A stretch of 64,000 nucleotides of DNA from Bacteroides clarus YIT 12056 (GCF_900129655.1 NZ_FQWK01000005.1:372001-436000), one strand, 5' to 3'; numbered from the stretch's first letter, positions 34,307 to 44,230 are shown. The notes: generated by a model from the letters alone, not told the origin. Numbers and translations are program-made.

Positions 34307-35074
34307 TCAATGTCTCTCATCCTGATAAAAGCGTTTGTTGTCGTTGAGGCTGCACGTTGCATCCACTCCGACTTGTTGTAACCGTTCGGCTATTTCATTC
34401 AGTTTCTTTCTTGAAACCCTGCCGATGTAAAAAAGGCGGTAACGGTAATCTTTATCAAGCAGTTCCATGATATGGGTAAATGTCTGCTCTCGGGCAAAAT
34501 CGAAGTTTACTTTCCGCAATTCCGCATAGGGGTAGCGGATTGTCCTTCCTACGCTGTGTACGGTAAGGGCTTCATTGTCCAATGACAAATAGCAAAAACG
34601 GGTCATTAGCATACAGATGAAGAAAAGGCTCAATCCGAAAGACAGTATGGCCGGAATGAATCCCCACCATACGTCACCGCTGATGGAGTAGTACCCCAAT
34701 ATTAAAAACATAAGGAATAATATAAAGAACCAGAACATATACAGCGAGGGACGCTGGTAGGTTGTTGCGGGAAGAAAGTCCGTACTTCGTTCATGCGGGG
34801 TGTAGTTGGTAAAAGGTATTCCTTGAGATACCAAAAAACGGACGAGGGATGAAGGATGCTTGAAAGGCGGCAGATATAATACTTTATCCTGTTTGTCTTT
34901 CAGATGAAAAACGAATATTCCCGGACCATATTTATCTTTTCCTGTCGGGACATCCTTGTGCGATGCCTGATGATACCGTTTCATGAAACTGAAACTTTTA
35001 ATCCGGTGCAGCTGAATCCGTTGGCTTTGCAACAGCTGTTCCGCTCTTTGTCGTTCTTTGGCGCTTACTTCCAT
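34307..35074 (-). CDS. Two-TM membrane protein with PH-like tail, unknown function
   Basis: A 255-residue protein. A basic N-terminal cytosolic part (1-108) has FSFMKRYHQASH; two adjacent membrane helices lie at about 109-130 and 136-158; the C-terminal part (LTVHSVGRTIRYPYAELRKVNFDF) has the beta pattern of a bacterial PH-like domain. I do not recognise a named family. It begins 5 bp after the stop of the PgpH-like gene and must be in the same operon, so a role with that membrane phosphodiesterase is possible. Confidence 0.6.
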   Translation of the reverse strand: MEVSAKERQRAEQLLQSQRIQLHRIKSFSFMKRYHQASHKDVPTGKDKYGPGIFVFHLKDKQDKVLYLPPFKHPSSLVRFLVSQGIPFTNYTPHERSTDFLPATTYQRPSLYMFWFFILFLMFLILGYYSISGDVWWGFIPAILSFGLSLFFICMLMTRFCYLSLDNEALTVHSVGRTIRYPYAELRKVNFDFAREQTFTHIMELLDKDYRYRLFYIGRVSRKKLNEIAERLQQVGVDATCSLNDNKRFYQDERH

Positions 35075-35079
35075 AGATT

Positions 35080-37143
35080 TTACTTTTTAAGTTCCGGGTA
35101 ACTGATACGGGTGTGATAGATTGTTTTCAACTTCTCTTTGAAAACGGCTTTCACCGTCGCTATATCCTTGAAGGTGATAGGGCATTCTTTGAAATAACCT
35201 TCCTCTACCTGAGAATCGATGATTTTGTCTACCAGATTGCTGATGCTTTCTTCCGTATATTCGGACAGGCTGCGTGATGCTGCTTCTACGGAGTCGGCCA
35301 TCATCAGGATAGCCTGCTCCTTGGTGAACGGATTGGGACCGGGATAAGTGAACAGTTCGTCGTTAGGCTCCTCACCGGGATGTTCGTTTTTCCAAGAAAT
35401 GTAGAAATATTTTGTTTTTCCACGACCGTGATGTGTGGTGATGAAGTCTTTGATGACTTTAGGCAGGTTGTTTTTCTCTGCCAGTTTCAGTCCGTCCGTT
35501 ACGTGGCTGATAACGACTTGCGCGCTTTGTTCGTAGCTGAGGTTCTTGTGTGGGTTGACACCGCCCGACTGGTTCTCGGTGAAGAATACCGGATTCTCCA
35601 TCTTGCCAATGTCATGATATAGAGCGCCTGTACGTACCAGCTGGCTCTTTGCACTGATACGGTTGGCGGCTTCGGCGGCGAGGTTGGCTACCTGCATGGA
35701 ATGTTGGAATGTACCCGGTACGGTTTCCGACATACGTCGCAGTAAGCTGTTATTGATATTGGACAATTCCACTAAAGTAACGTTCGATGTAAAGCCAAAA
35801 GTTTTTTCTACCAGGAAAAGCAACGGATAAGTAAAGAGCAGCAATACGCCGTTTATGACAAAATAAGTGTACATGCTGCCGTTCAGCTTCGATAAATCGT
35901 TTTCCGTTATCAGTTCGAAGGCGAAGTAAACGGCTGCATAGGTCAGAATTACCAGAATGGCGGTGCGGAATAGCTGCGAGCGTTGTGATAACTCTCTCAA
36001 ACTGAAAATGGCAACCAGTCCGGCCGTAAGCTGCAACAGTATAAACTCATGCGGATAGCGCAGGCAGATGGAACATATCAGTATCGTGACGACCTGCGTG
36101 AGGAAAGCCGTCCGGGAGTCGAGGAACACGCGGATAATGATAGGCAGCATGGCATAAGGAATGACATATACATTGAATATGTTGTTTGCCACCATAACGG
36201 CCGTTACCACACAGTAAAACATGATAAGGGCGAAGAGCAGCGAGAGACTGCCCTTGCGGTTATAATAGTCCTTACGAAAAAGGTCGAGATAGAGCATGAA
36301 ACAAAGCATGAAGATACTGACGTATAATACTTGTCCTGCCAGCATCAACCGTTTCTGCCCGATGGATTCGCTACGCTGGATGGACTCTTTGCGCAGGCTT
36401 TCGAGGATGTTGTAGGTTTCTTGGTTCACTATCTCGCCGCGGTCGATGATTTTCTGTCCGCTCAGTACGATACCGTTTGCCCATGAGTAGTTGTCGAGGA
36501 TTTCTTTCTTGGCGGTTTCCGTCCGCTGGGCATCGTAAGTGAGGTTGGGCGACAAGTACTCGTTGAGAGAACATTGCCGGAGTATGTTCGGATGATAGTG
36601 AGTGGTATCGGCAGTAAGGAGATAGGCGTATGCCTGTTTTACGGAATAGAGTTTATCGATATTCCGTTGGTTGGCAAGCTTGTCGTCTATCACCATGATG
36701 GCGGATGTACTGTCTTTGTGCAATTGGGCAAGTTCTTCGGTAGAAAGTATTCCAGCCTGATATATTTCGGAAAGTATCCTTTCTATATGGCGGATGTAAT
36801 CGGCAGAAGGCAGGACGTCGCGCAGGTGCATTTGATAATCGTCTTTCAATTTTTTGAGCGCCTGTCTCTCCGTACTTTTATTCAACTGAAAATAGGGTTG
36901 GAAAGAAGCCAGGATGCTGTCTTGCTCTCTTTTTACTACTTGGTCGTCTTTGTAGATAGGGAAATCGAAAGTGGCCATCAGCTGTCCGTACTTCCAGGGT
37001 TTGTCAATATCAAACTGGTAATTGAACTTGCCGTCCCTTGGCAGGAAGTACACGATAACTCCGACGGTGCCTATAAAAATAAGTGCCCTGTATATCAAAT
37101 CTCTGAACGATAACTCTTTGTTTTTGCCTTTGAAATAACTCAT
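35080..37143 (-). CDS. 7TM-HD-family phosphohydrolase (PgpH-like c-di-AMP phosphodiesterase)
   Basis: A 687-residue inner-membrane protein. One N-terminal membrane helix (about 20-40), an extracytoplasmic 7TMR-HDED domain (to about 270), seven membrane helices (about 275-460), and a cytosolic HD domain with HSMQVANLA, ALYHDIGKMENP (HD pair), HVTDGL and THHGRGKTKY. This architecture is that of PgpH, which degrades c-di-AMP to pApA. ATG 37143 (MSYFKGK) is chosen over the 13-codon longer frame. It is co-transcribed with the two-TM protein gene. Nucleotide specificity is inferred from the family. Confidence 0.9.
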   Translation of the reverse strand: MSYFKGKNKELSFRDLIYRALIFIGTVGVIVYFLPRDGKFNYQFDIDKPWKYGQLMATFDFPIYKDDQVVKREQDSILASFQPYFQLNKSTERQALKKLKDDYQMHLRDVLPSADYIRHIERILSEIYQAGILSTEELAQLHKDSTSAIMVIDDKLANQRNIDKLYSVKQAYAYLLTADTTHYHPNILRQCSLNEYLSPNLTYDAQRTETAKKEILDNYSWANGIVLSGQKIIDRGEIVNQETYNILESLRKESIQRSESIGQKRLMLAGQVLYVSIFMLCFMLYLDLFRKDYYNRKGSLSLLFALIMFYCVVTAVMVANNIFNVYVIPYAMLPIIIRVFLDSRTAFLTQVVTILICSICLRYPHEFILLQLTAGLVAIFSLRELSQRSQLFRTAILVILTYAAVYFAFELITENDLSKLNGSMYTYFVINGVLLLFTYPLLFLVEKTFGFTSNVTLVELSNINNSLLRRMSETVPGTFQHSMQVANLAAEAANRISAKSQLVRTGALYHDIGKMENPVFFTENQSGGVNPHKNLSYEQSAQVVISHVTDGLKLAEKNNLPKVIKDFITTHHGRGKTKYFYISWKNEHPGEEPNDELFTYPGPNPFTKEQAILMMADSVEAASRSLSEYTEESISNLVDKIIDSQVEEGYFKECPITFKDIATVKAVFKEKLKTIYHTRISYPELKK

Positions 37144-37240
37144 ATCGGTTGAAATTTTTGCGAAAAGTACAAAAAAAAACAATAGTATGGAAAAAAAGGT
37201 TTAATTTTGCCGTCTAATTTATTTATAAGTAAGATAGATT

Positions 37241-38767
37241 ATGACAGAAAGAAAGGTCAGAGTCCGTTTTGCCCCAAGTCCTACGGGGGCGTTGCACATC
37301 GGCGGTGTGCGTACTGCGTTATATAATTATCTCTTTGCGCGTCAGCATGGAGGAGATTTAATTTTCCGTGTTGAAGATACTGATTCTAACCGGTTTGTAC
37401 CAGGAGCGGAAGAATATATATTGGAGTCTTTCAAGTGGCTGGGTATTCTTTTTGATGAAGGTGTCAGCTTCGGCGGAGAACATGGTCCGTACCGTCAGTC
37501 CGAGCGTCGTGAAATATACAAGAAGTACGTGCAGGTGCTGTTGGATGCTGGTAAGGCTTACATCGCTTTTGATACTCCGGAAGAATTGGATGCCAAGCGT
37601 GCGGAAATAGCCAATTTCCAGTATGATGCTTCTACGCGTATGCAGATGCGCAATTCGTTGACGCTCTCCAAAGAGGAAGTGGATACGCTGATTGCAGAGG
37701 GCAAGCAGTATGTAGTACGTTTCAAGATAGAACCGAATGAAGATGTGCATGTGAACGACTTGATTCGTGGCGAAGTAGTGATAAACTCGTCTGTCCTTGA
37801 CGATAAAGTTCTTTATAAATCGGCAGACGAACTGCCTACCTACCACTTGGCGAATATTGTGGACGACCATTTGATGAAAGTCTCTCACGTTATCCGCGGT
37901 GAGGAATGGTTGCCTTCCGCTCCGTTGCACGTGCTGTTGTATCGTGCTTTCGGCTGGGAAGATACGATGCCGGCTTTCGCGCATCTGCCGTTGTTGCTGA
38001 AGCCCGAAGGTAACGGCAAGCTCAGCAAGCGTGACGGTGACCGCCTCGGTTTCCCGGTGTTCCCGTTGGAATGGCACGATCCTAAGTCGGGTGAGGTGTC
38101 TTCGGGCTATCGCGAATCGGGTTATCTGCCTGAGGCCGTTATCAACTTCCTTGCCTTATTGGGCTGGAATCCGGGCAATGACCAGGAACTGATGTCGATG
38201 GACGAACTTGTGAAACTGTTCAATCTGAGCCATTGCAGCAAATCGGGTGCCAAGTTCGACTATAAGAAAGGTATCTGGTTCAACCATGAATATATTCTTC
38301 AAAAATCGGATGAAGAACTTGCGGAACTTTTCAAACCGGTGCTGAAAGATAATGGTGTAAATCCCGATGCATATAGCAATACATTCCTTACTACGGTAGT
38401 TTCTTTGGTAAAGGGACGCGTCAATTTTGTAAAAGAGTTGTGGGATCAAACCCGTTTCTTCTTTGTCGCTCCCCGGCAATACGCCGAGAAGGATGTGAAG
38501 AAGCGCTGGTCGGAAGATACTCCGCGCATCATGACGGAGCTTATGGAAGTGCTTCGCGGCATTGCGGATTTCTCGTCAAAACCATCAGAAGATATTGTAA
38601 TCGGTTGGATTACGGAAAAGGAATATCACATGGGTAATGTGATGAATGCTTTCCGTCTGGCAGTGGTGGGCGAGTGCAAGGGACCGCATATGTTTGATAT
38701 TACCGCGTTGCTGGGTAAGGAAGAAACGCTTTCCCGTATTCAGCGTGCTATCGAAACATTGAAATAA
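37241..38767 (+). CDS. gltX: Glutamate--tRNA ligase
   Basis: A 508-residue class I aminoacyl-tRNA synthetase charging tRNA-Glu. The HIGH box is in [13 protein letters not shown] (residues 12-24) and the KMSKS box is KLSKRDG near residue 265. [16 protein letters not shown] and [10 protein letters not shown] are family landmarks. Full length. TAATTTTG at 37202-37209 is the probable -7 box. It is divergent from the PgpH-like gene. Confidence 0.97.
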   Translation: MTERKVRVRFAPSPTGALHIGGVRTALYNYLFARQHGGDLIFRVEDTDSNRFVPGAEEYILESFKWLGILFDEGVSFGGEHGPYRQSERREIYKKYVQVLLDAGKAYIAFDTPEELDAKRAEIANFQYDASTRMQMRNSLTLSKEEVDTLIAEGKQYVVRFKIEPNEDVHVNDLIRGEVVINSSVLDDKVLYKSADELPTYHLANIVDDHLMKVSHVIRGEEWLPSAPLHVLLYRAFGWEDTMPAFAHLPLLLKPEGNGKLSKRDGDRLGFPVFPLEWHDPKSGEVSSGYRESGYLPEAVINFLALLGWNPGNDQELMSMDELVKLFNLSHCSKSGAKFDYKKGIWFNHEYILQKSDEELAELFKPVLKDNGVNPDAYSNTFLTTVVSLVKGRVNFVKELWDQTRFFFVAPRQYAEKDVKKRWSEDTPRIMTELMEVLRGIADFSSKPSEDIVIGWITEKEYHMGNVMNAFRLAVVGECKGPHMFDITALLGKEETLSRIQRAIETLK

Positions 38768-38837
38768 ATAATCAGGAATGAGGGATTTCTTGTCATACCG
38801 TTTGCATTCTTCATTATTCATTCTTAACTGAGATAGT

Positions 38838-40058
38838 ATGCTTTATAATTTGGCAATAATAATCTATGATATTGTGGTACATCTGGCTGCTCCTTTCAGC
38901 CGTAAACCACGGAAGATGATGAAGGGACATTGGGTGGTGTATGAGCTTCTTCGGCAACAGTTGGAGAAGGATGCGCGCTATATCTGGTTCCACGCGGCTT
39001 CTTTGGGCGAGTTTGAGCAGGGGCGTCCGTTGATAGAGAAGATACGTGCCAAATATCCCAATTATCGTATTTTGCTGACATTCTTTTCGCCGTCGGGTTA
39101 CGAAGTGCGTAAGAATTACCGGGGGGCGGATATTGTTTGTTACCTGCCTTTCGACAAGCCACGCAATGTGAAGAAGTTCCTCGATTTGGTGAATCCCTGC
39201 ATGGCATTCTTCATCAAGTATGAGTTTTGGAAAAACTATCTGGATGAGTTGCACAAGCGTCGCACACCTGTTTATAGCGTGTCTTCCATCTTCCGTCGCG
39301 GGCAGATTTTCTTTAAATGGTACGGCGGAACGTACAGAAACGTGCTGCGTAACTTCGACCATATATTTGTGCAGAATGAACGTTCCAAGCGTTATCTGTC
39401 GAAAATCGGCATCAATAAGGTGACTGTAGTGGGTGATACCCGTTTCGACCGTGTACTTCAAATTCGGGATGAAGCCAAGGATTTGCCACTGGTTGAGCTG
39501 TTTAAAAATAATACAATGACTTTTGTTGCCGGAAGCTCCTGGCAACCCGATGAGGATTTGTTCATCGAATATTTTAATCGGCATCCGGAAGTGAAGCTGA
39601 TTATTGCTCCGCACGTAATTGATGAAAACCATTTGGTGGAGATAATCCGCAAACTGAAACGTCCGTATGTACGTTATACCCGTGCGGATGAGAAGAATGT
39701 CCGTAAGGCGGATTGTCTGATAATAGACTGTTTCGGGTTGCTCTCTTCCATCTACCGTTATGGGGAGATTGCTTATATCGGCGGTGGTTTCGGAGTGGGC
39801 ATTCATAATACGCTGGAAGCTGCTGTGTACGGTATTCCGGTAATCTTCGGCCCGAAGTATCAGAAGTTCCAAGAAGCCATCCATCTGTTGGAAGCGAAGG
39901 GCGGGTTCTCTATCAAGAGCTATGAGGAGTTGAAAATATTGCTTGACCGTATGCTGGGAGATGAAGATTTCCTTCGTGAAGCCGGTAAAAATGCCGGAGC
40001 TTACGTAACCGATAATGCCGGGACTACGGATAAGGTTCTGGGTATGATAAACTTTTAG
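38838..40058 (+). CDS. waaA: 3-deoxy-D-manno-octulosonic acid (Kdo) transferase
   Basis: A 406-residue inner-membrane-associated glycosyltransferase (GT30) that adds Kdo to lipid A precursor. N-terminal membrane anchor (1-20), then WFHAASLGEFEQGRP (acceptor-site Glu), TFFSPSGYEV, and the C-terminal donor-site block IGGGFGVGIHNTLEAA with PVIFGPKYQKFQEA. Single-domain length. Whether it adds one or two Kdo residues cannot be told; Bacteroides LPS usually has one. It is 70 bp after gltX. Confidence 0.95.
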   Translation: MLYNLAIIIYDIVVHLAAPFSRKPRKMMKGHWVVYELLRQQLEKDARYIWFHAASLGEFEQGRPLIEKIRAKYPNYRILLTFFSPSGYEVRKNYRGADIVCYLPFDKPRNVKKFLDLVNPCMAFFIKYEFWKNYLDELHKRRTPVYSVSSIFRRGQIFFKWYGGTYRNVLRNFDHIFVQNERSKRYLSKIGINKVTVVGDTRFDRVLQIRDEAKDLPLVELFKNNTMTFVAGSSWQPDEDLFIEYFNRHPEVKLIIAPHVIDENHLVEIIRKLKRPYVRYTRADEKNVRKADCLIIDCFGLLSSIYRYGEIAYIGGGFGVGIHNTLEAAVYGIPVIFGPKYQKFQEAIHLLEAKGGFSIKSYEELKILLDRMLGDEDFLREAGKNAGAYVTDNAGTTDKVLGMINF

Positions 40059-40090
40059 CAGATTGATTGTTATCAATCGAACAACCTATA

Positions 40091-40179
40091 CTACCTGTCA
40101 TTCAGAGCGAAGCGAAGAAGCTGCTCCTTCTACATATAGAGGAGAGTAGCTTCTTCGCTTCGCTCTGAATGACAGGTAG
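40091..40179. repeat. 32-bp perfect inverted repeat (GAGCGAAGCGAAG type)
   Basis: Arms 40091-40122 and 40148-40179 are exact reverse complements; the 25-bp centre pairs partly as well. The core TCATTCAGAGCGAAGCGAAG resembles dispersed repeats found widely in bacterial genomes. It separates convergent waaA and the gamma-carbonic-anhydrase gene and probably terminates both. Confidence 0.88.
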
Positions 40180-40181
40180 CC

Positions 40182-40694
40182 TTATTTATACCAATCGGAA
40201 TACATCAGGTAGTTGTGTGCAATCTTCTGATTTAATTCTTTAGCCTGTTCAGGGTCTACCTTTTTGATGAATTTGGCAGGTACGCCTCCCCAGATGCTCC
40301 CCGGCTCTATTATGGTATTGCTAAGTACCAATGAACCGGCGGCTACAATAGCACCTTCGCCTACTACGGCATTGTCTAAGATAGTGGAACCCATGCCTAC
40401 GAGTGCGTAATCCTTGATTGTGGCTCCGTGAATGGTGACATTGTGTCCCACAGAAACATGGTCTCCTATCTCAATTGTAGATTTCTCATACAGGGTGTGC
40501 AGTACGCTTCCGTCTTGGATGTTTACACCGTTGCCGATACGAATGGAGTTGACGTCGCCACGCAGTACGGTACTGAACCAGATACTGCAATCACGTCCCA
40601 TTTTTACATCTCCGATGATAGCAGCGTTATCTGCTAAAAAACAGTTCTCTCCGATTTCCGGAGTAAAGCCTCTTACTGATTTTATTAGTGCCAT
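40182..40694 (-). CDS. Gamma-carbonic-anhydrase-family hexapeptide protein
   Basis: A 170-residue left-handed beta-helix protein built from hexapeptide turns. The metal histidines are in DGSVLHTLY and VGHNVTIHG, and the conserved RGDVNSIRIG is present. Cytosolic trimer by family; many members of this YrdA/CaiE-like branch lack measured carbonic anhydrase activity, so the reaction is uncertain. It is 1 bp after the stop of the aminopeptidase P gene, in one operon. Confidence 0.92.
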   Translation of the reverse strand: MALIKSVRGFTPEIGENCFLADNAAIIGDVKMGRDCSIWFSTVLRGDVNSIRIGNGVNIQDGSVLHTLYEKSTIEIGDHVSVGHNVTIHGATIKDYALVGMGSTILDNAVVGEGAIVAAGSLVLSNTIIEPGSIWGGVPAKFIKKVDPEQAKELNQKIAHNYLMYSDWYK

Positions 40695-40695
40695 T

Positions 40696-42486
40696 TTATT
40701 TAGTGATTATTGCTTTACATGCTTCTTTCAACCATTCCCTTTCATCATTGTTCAAGTCCGGCGCCAATTTTTCGTATACAGTCTGGTGGTACTTGTTCAG
40801 CCACTTGATTTCTTCTGCTGTCAGCAGCTCTTTGATAATACCTTTCCGGCAGATGGGACATAGGGTGATTGTTTCAAATTTCAGGTAATTGCCGAACATG
40901 CCTTTGCCCGCAGGAACGGTCAATACAAGGTTTTCGGTACGGATACCATGACTCCCGGCTTTGTACACACCCGGTTCGTTGGAAGTAATCATACCCGGTT
41001 GTAAAGGGATGGGATTCTCGTTCATCCGTATGCTTTGCGGTCCTTCGTGTACATTGAGGAAATGTCCTACTCCATGTCCGGTTCCATGCAGGTAGTTCAT
41101 GTGCTGCTGCCATATCGGCATGCGTGCCAACACATCCAGTTGCGCTCCGCGGGTACCTTCGGGAAATACGGCCATTGCCAATGCGATATGTCCTTTTAAT
41201 ATTAAGGTATAGTCAAGCTTTTCTTCTTCCGTCAGGTTGCCGAGCGCGATAGTGCGGGTTATATCTGTTGTTCCGTCCAGATATTGTGCTCCGGAATCCA
41301 GTAGTAGAAAACCTTCCGGTTTTAGCGCTACGTCCGTTTCTGGAGTGGCTTCATAATGAATGATGGCTCCGTGTTCTTTGTAGCCGGCAATCGTGTCAAA
41401 ACTTTCTCCCATGTAGAGCGGCTGGGCTGCCCGGAATTCATGCAGCTTTCTGTCTACGCTGATTTCCGTTTCTCTGCCTGCAGGAACGGCCTCTTCCAGC
41501 CATTTCAAAAACCTGACTAATGCTATTCCGTCTCTTTGCATCGCTGCGTGGATTCCGATTATTTCTTGCTCATTGCGAACCGCTTTCAGCAAAGCAATGG
41601 GAGATGTACCGTTGATTATCCGGCATGCGGGACAAATCGCCGAATAGATGGCATAATTTGTTTTTACTGGATTTACCAGTATGCTTTCCGCATGAGTATT
41701 GCTAAGGTAATCTTCTATTTCTTTGTATCCGTGTATGGAAATACCGTTTGCTTTGAAATATGAAGCCAATTCGGCTGTGACCTTTTGCGGCTGGATGAAA
41801 CAGTGTATTTCGTATCTCTCAATCAGCAGATAACTTACAACAACCGGATTACAATGCACGTCACTTCCCCGGATGTTGAGCAGCCATGCTATCTCGTCCA
41901 GTGCCGACAGCAATAAAGACTCTGCACTCGCCGCTTTCATTTTTTTTCGGACGGCCGACAGCTTTTCCGTAAAACTCTTACCTGCATACTTCGTGTCGTA
42001 AACAAATGCCGGAGCCAACGGCATTGCCGGTCGGTCGCTCCATAACAGTTGCATGGGGTCGGCGATGCTTTTTACATGAATGCCGCTTTGCCTCAGTTCC
42101 CGTTGCAGATGTTGCACTTCGTCGGCAGAAAACATTTTTCCGTCTATGCCCACTGTGTCGCCCTTCTGTAATAGCGAACTCAAAAATGCGGGAATACTTG
42201 GCGTTTCGGGTAACATCTCTTTGTATAATGCGATACCGGTTCCTTCTATTTGCCGGTCGGCTTGCAGGAAATAGCGGGAGTCTGTCCACAACCCGGCCTC
42301 TTTTGCTGTGACAACTACCGTACCCGCAGAGCCGGTAAAGCCTGAAATCCATTCTCTCGACTGCCAGTGCGGCGCTACATACTCACTGAGGTGAGGGTCT
42401 GTACTTGGAATGATGAATGCTTGTATGTTTTCTTTGGCGATGTGTGCCCGTAGGGCAGCAATGCGTTCGTTTATTATTGAATTCAT
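40696..42486 (-). CDS. Xaa-Pro aminopeptidase (aminopeptidase P, M24B)
   Basis: A 596-residue cytosolic metallopeptidase that removes an N-terminal residue before proline. Two creatinase-like N-terminal domains (from MNSIINERIAALR to about 300) are followed by the pita-bread domain with metal ligands in LLLDSGAQYLDGTTDITRT (two Asp), GTGHGVGHFLNVHEGP (His), EPGVY and RTENLVL (Glu). This three-domain length is that of eukaryote-like APP1. ATG 42486 (MNSIINERI) is chosen over a 13-codon longer frame. A reverse-strand TATCTTTG at 42513-42520 is a likely -7 box. Confidence 0.93.
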   Translation of the reverse strand: MNSIINERIAALRAHIAKENIQAFIIPSTDPHLSEYVAPHWQSREWISGFTGSAGTVVVTAKEAGLWTDSRYFLQADRQIEGTGIALYKEMLPETPSIPAFLSSLLQKGDTVGIDGKMFSADEVQHLQRELRQSGIHVKSIADPMQLLWSDRPAMPLAPAFVYDTKYAGKSFTEKLSAVRKKMKAASAESLLLSALDEIAWLLNIRGSDVHCNPVVVSYLLIERYEIHCFIQPQKVTAELASYFKANGISIHGYKEIEDYLSNTHAESILVNPVKTNYAIYSAICPACRIINGTSPIALLKAVRNEQEIIGIHAAMQRDGIALVRFLKWLEEAVPAGRETEISVDRKLHEFRAAQPLYMGESFDTIAGYKEHGAIIHYEATPETDVALKPEGFLLLDSGAQYLDGTTDITRTIALGNLTEEEKLDYTLILKGHIALAMAVFPEGTRGAQLDVLARMPIWQQHMNYLHGTGHGVGHFLNVHEGPQSIRMNENPIPLQPGMITSNEPGVYKAGSHGIRTENLVLTVPAGKGMFGNYLKFETITLCPICRKGIIKELLTAEEIKWLNKYHQTVYEKLAPDLNNDEREWLKEACKAIITK

Positions 42487-42668
42487 ACTATAAAGGTATT
42501 GGTAAGTGCTTTCAAAGATACTCACTTTACTTCAATTATGGACGAGATCCGGTTATTTTATTATGGTCGCTGCCGCAAGTGCAACTTCTTGTACGGATGA
42601 TTTTGATAACTGCCAGTAATAAAGGCAGGTATTTTATATCGGGATTATCGTTTTTTTTTGCCGAAAGT

Positions 42669-42699
42669 TTTGTGAATAAAGAAAGTATGTGTAATTTTG
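42669..42699 (+). promoter_or_regulatory. Promoter of rpsU
   Basis: TTTG at 42669-42672 and TAATTTTG at 42692-42699 with exactly 19 bp between, one of the best promoter matches in the window. Confidence 0.7.
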
Positions 42700-42752
42700 C
42701 CGCTCAATTTGATCGTGAGATTTTATAAACCATTAAATTTTAAAAACAAAAA

Positions 42753-42944
42753 ATGATTGTAGTACCTGTAAAAGAAGGCGAAAACATTGAAAAAGCGCTG
42801 AAGAAATTTAAAAGAAAATTTGAAAAGACTGGTATTGTTAAAGAGTTGAGAAGCAGACAGCAGTTTGATAAACCGTCTGTGACTAAAAGACTTAAGAAAG
42901 AACGTGCAGTTTACGTTCAGCAACTTCAACAAGTAGAAGATTAA
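42753..42944 (+). CDS. rpsU: 30S ribosomal protein S21
   Basis: A 63-residue, very basic small-subunit protein. MIVVPVKEGENIEKALKKFKRKFEKTG is the conserved N-terminus of S21. In Bacteroidetes S21 takes part in holding the anti-Shine-Dalgarno end of 16S rRNA, which explains the weak ribosome-binding sites across this window. It heads the cluster with xerC and hpf. Confidence 0.96.
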   Translation: MIVVPVKEGENIEKALKKFKRKFEKTGIVKELRSRQQFDKPSVTKRLKKERAVYVQQLQQVED

Positions 42945-43014
42945 TAATTCGTAATTTCCTTTGAATTATTGGATTCTTTTTTATACATTCGTTGCATGAT
43001 TTAGATGTAACGAT

Positions 43015-43899
43015 ATGTTGTTGACAGATTCTTTTCTTGACTATCTTCTGTATGAGCGGAATTATTCCAAATATACCGTAGAATTCTACCGGACGGATAT
43101 TCTTGAACTGCAGAAGTTTGGCGAGGAACTGTTGGGCAATTTAACTCCATCGGATGTAGATGTGGAACTTGTTCGTGAATGGATTGCTTCCTTGATGGAT
43201 AGAGGTTATGCTTTTAATTCGATAAATCGAAAGTTGAGTTCTATCCGTACTTATTATAAATACCTTTTGCGAAAAGGGGTGGTTGAGTCGGATCCATTAC
43301 AGAAGATAACGAGGCCGAGGAAAAAGAAGCCGCTTCCGGTTTTTCTGAGAGAAAGCGAAATGAATAGGCTGTTGGATGATATCGACTTTGGAGAAGGATT
43401 TGAAGGGTGTCGCGACCGTATGATTGTCGAAATGTTTTATGCGACCGGCATGCGACTTTCGGAATTGGTAGGGTTGGATGATAAAGATGTTGATTTCTTG
43501 GCTTCCCTGATTAAAGTGGTGGGAAAACGGAATAAACAACGTCTGATACCTTTTGATGAAGAGTTAAGATGTTCTATGCAGGAATATGTCAATGAGCGAA
43601 ATAAATCGTTTCCGGTTCGTTCGGATGCTTTTTTTATTCGAAAGAACGGAGGGCGGATTACTCGTAGTATCGTAGCATATATTGTGAAACGGAACCTGTC
43701 GAAGGTAGTAACTGTAAAAAAAAGAAGTCCCCATGTGTTGAGGCATACCTTTGCAACGGCTATGCTCAATAACGGTGCTGATTTAGGCTCGATAAAAGAG
43801 TTGCTTGGGCACGAAAGTTTGGCGACTACCGAAGTTTATACGCATGCTACTTTTGAAGAACTTAAAAAAGTGTATAATCAGGCTCATCCTCGGGCCTAA
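43015..43899 (+). CDS. xerC: Tyrosine recombinase XerC/XerD type
   Basis: A 294-residue site-specific recombinase. N-terminal SAM-like core-binding domain (FLDYLLYERNYSKYTVEFYR), then the catalytic domain with the first Arg in ATGMRLSEL, HVLRHTFA (His-x-x-Arg), GHESLATTEVYTH (His and nucleophile Tyr). All five key residues are present. Size and lack of an extra DNA-binding arm fit a chromosomal dimer-resolution recombinase rather than a mobile-element integrase. It lies between rpsU and hpf, a housekeeping setting. Confidence 0.9.
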   Translation: MLLTDSFLDYLLYERNYSKYTVEFYRTDILELQKFGEELLGNLTPSDVDVELVREWIASLMDRGYAFNSINRKLSSIRTYYKYLLRKGVVESDPLQKITRPRKKKPLPVFLRESEMNRLLDDIDFGEGFEGCRDRMIVEMFYATGMRLSELVGLDDKDVDFLASLIKVVGKRNKQRLIPFDEELRCSMQEYVNERNKSFPVRSDAFFIRKNGGRITRSIVAYIVKRNLSKVVTVKKRSPHVLRHTFATAMLNNGADLGSIKELLGHESLATTEVYTHATFEELKKVYNQAHPRA

Positions 43900-43916
43900 A
43901 GAAAAAGGAGGTAAGT

Positions 43917-44216
43917 ATGATAGTTAGAATTCAATCGATTCACTTTGATGCGTCAGAGCAGTTGCAGTCTTTTATTCAAAAGAAAGCTGCCAAATTGGAG
44001 AAATATTACGATGATATAGAGAAAGTAGAGGTGTCATTAAAGGTAGTTAAACCGGAAACAGCCGAAAATAAAGAAGTCGGAGTGAAAGTATTGGTTCCCA
44101 ATGGCGAACTTTATGCAAATAAGGTTTGTGATACGTTTGAAGAAGCAGTCGATCTTTGTTTGGAAGCTTTGGAAAAACAGCTGGTTAAGTACAAGGAAAA
44201 ACAACGGAGCAAATAA
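43917..44216 (+). CDS. hpf: Short ribosome hibernation-promoting factor
   Basis: A 99-residue HPF/YfiA-family protein that binds the 30S decoding centre in resting cells. IRIQSIHFDASEQLQSFIQKK-like N-terminus, DIEKVEVSLKVVKPE and FEEAVDLCLEALEKQLVKYKEK are typical. It has only the S30AE domain and not the C-terminal dimerisation domain of long HPF. It starts 18 bp after xerC with an AAAGGAGG-like purine run before ATG. Confidence 0.93.
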   Translation: MIVRIQSIHFDASEQLQSFIQKKAAKLEKYYDDIEKVEVSLKVVKPETAENKEVGVKVLVPNGELYANKVCDTFEEAVDLCLEALEKQLVKYKEKQRSK

Positions 44217-44230
44217 AATTCCGCTAAAAT

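Noticed and set aside
38814..40076. Reverse-strand 420-codon frame opposite waaA
   Set aside because: Complete antisense overlap with the conserved Kdo transferase; no signal peptide, motif or promoter to support it.
43015..43899. Integrase of a mobile element
   Set aside because: Size, motifs and position between rpsU and hpf match the chromosomal XerC/XerD type; there are no attachment repeats or cargo genes next to it, and the nearby tRNAs are intact and belong to the tuf cluster.
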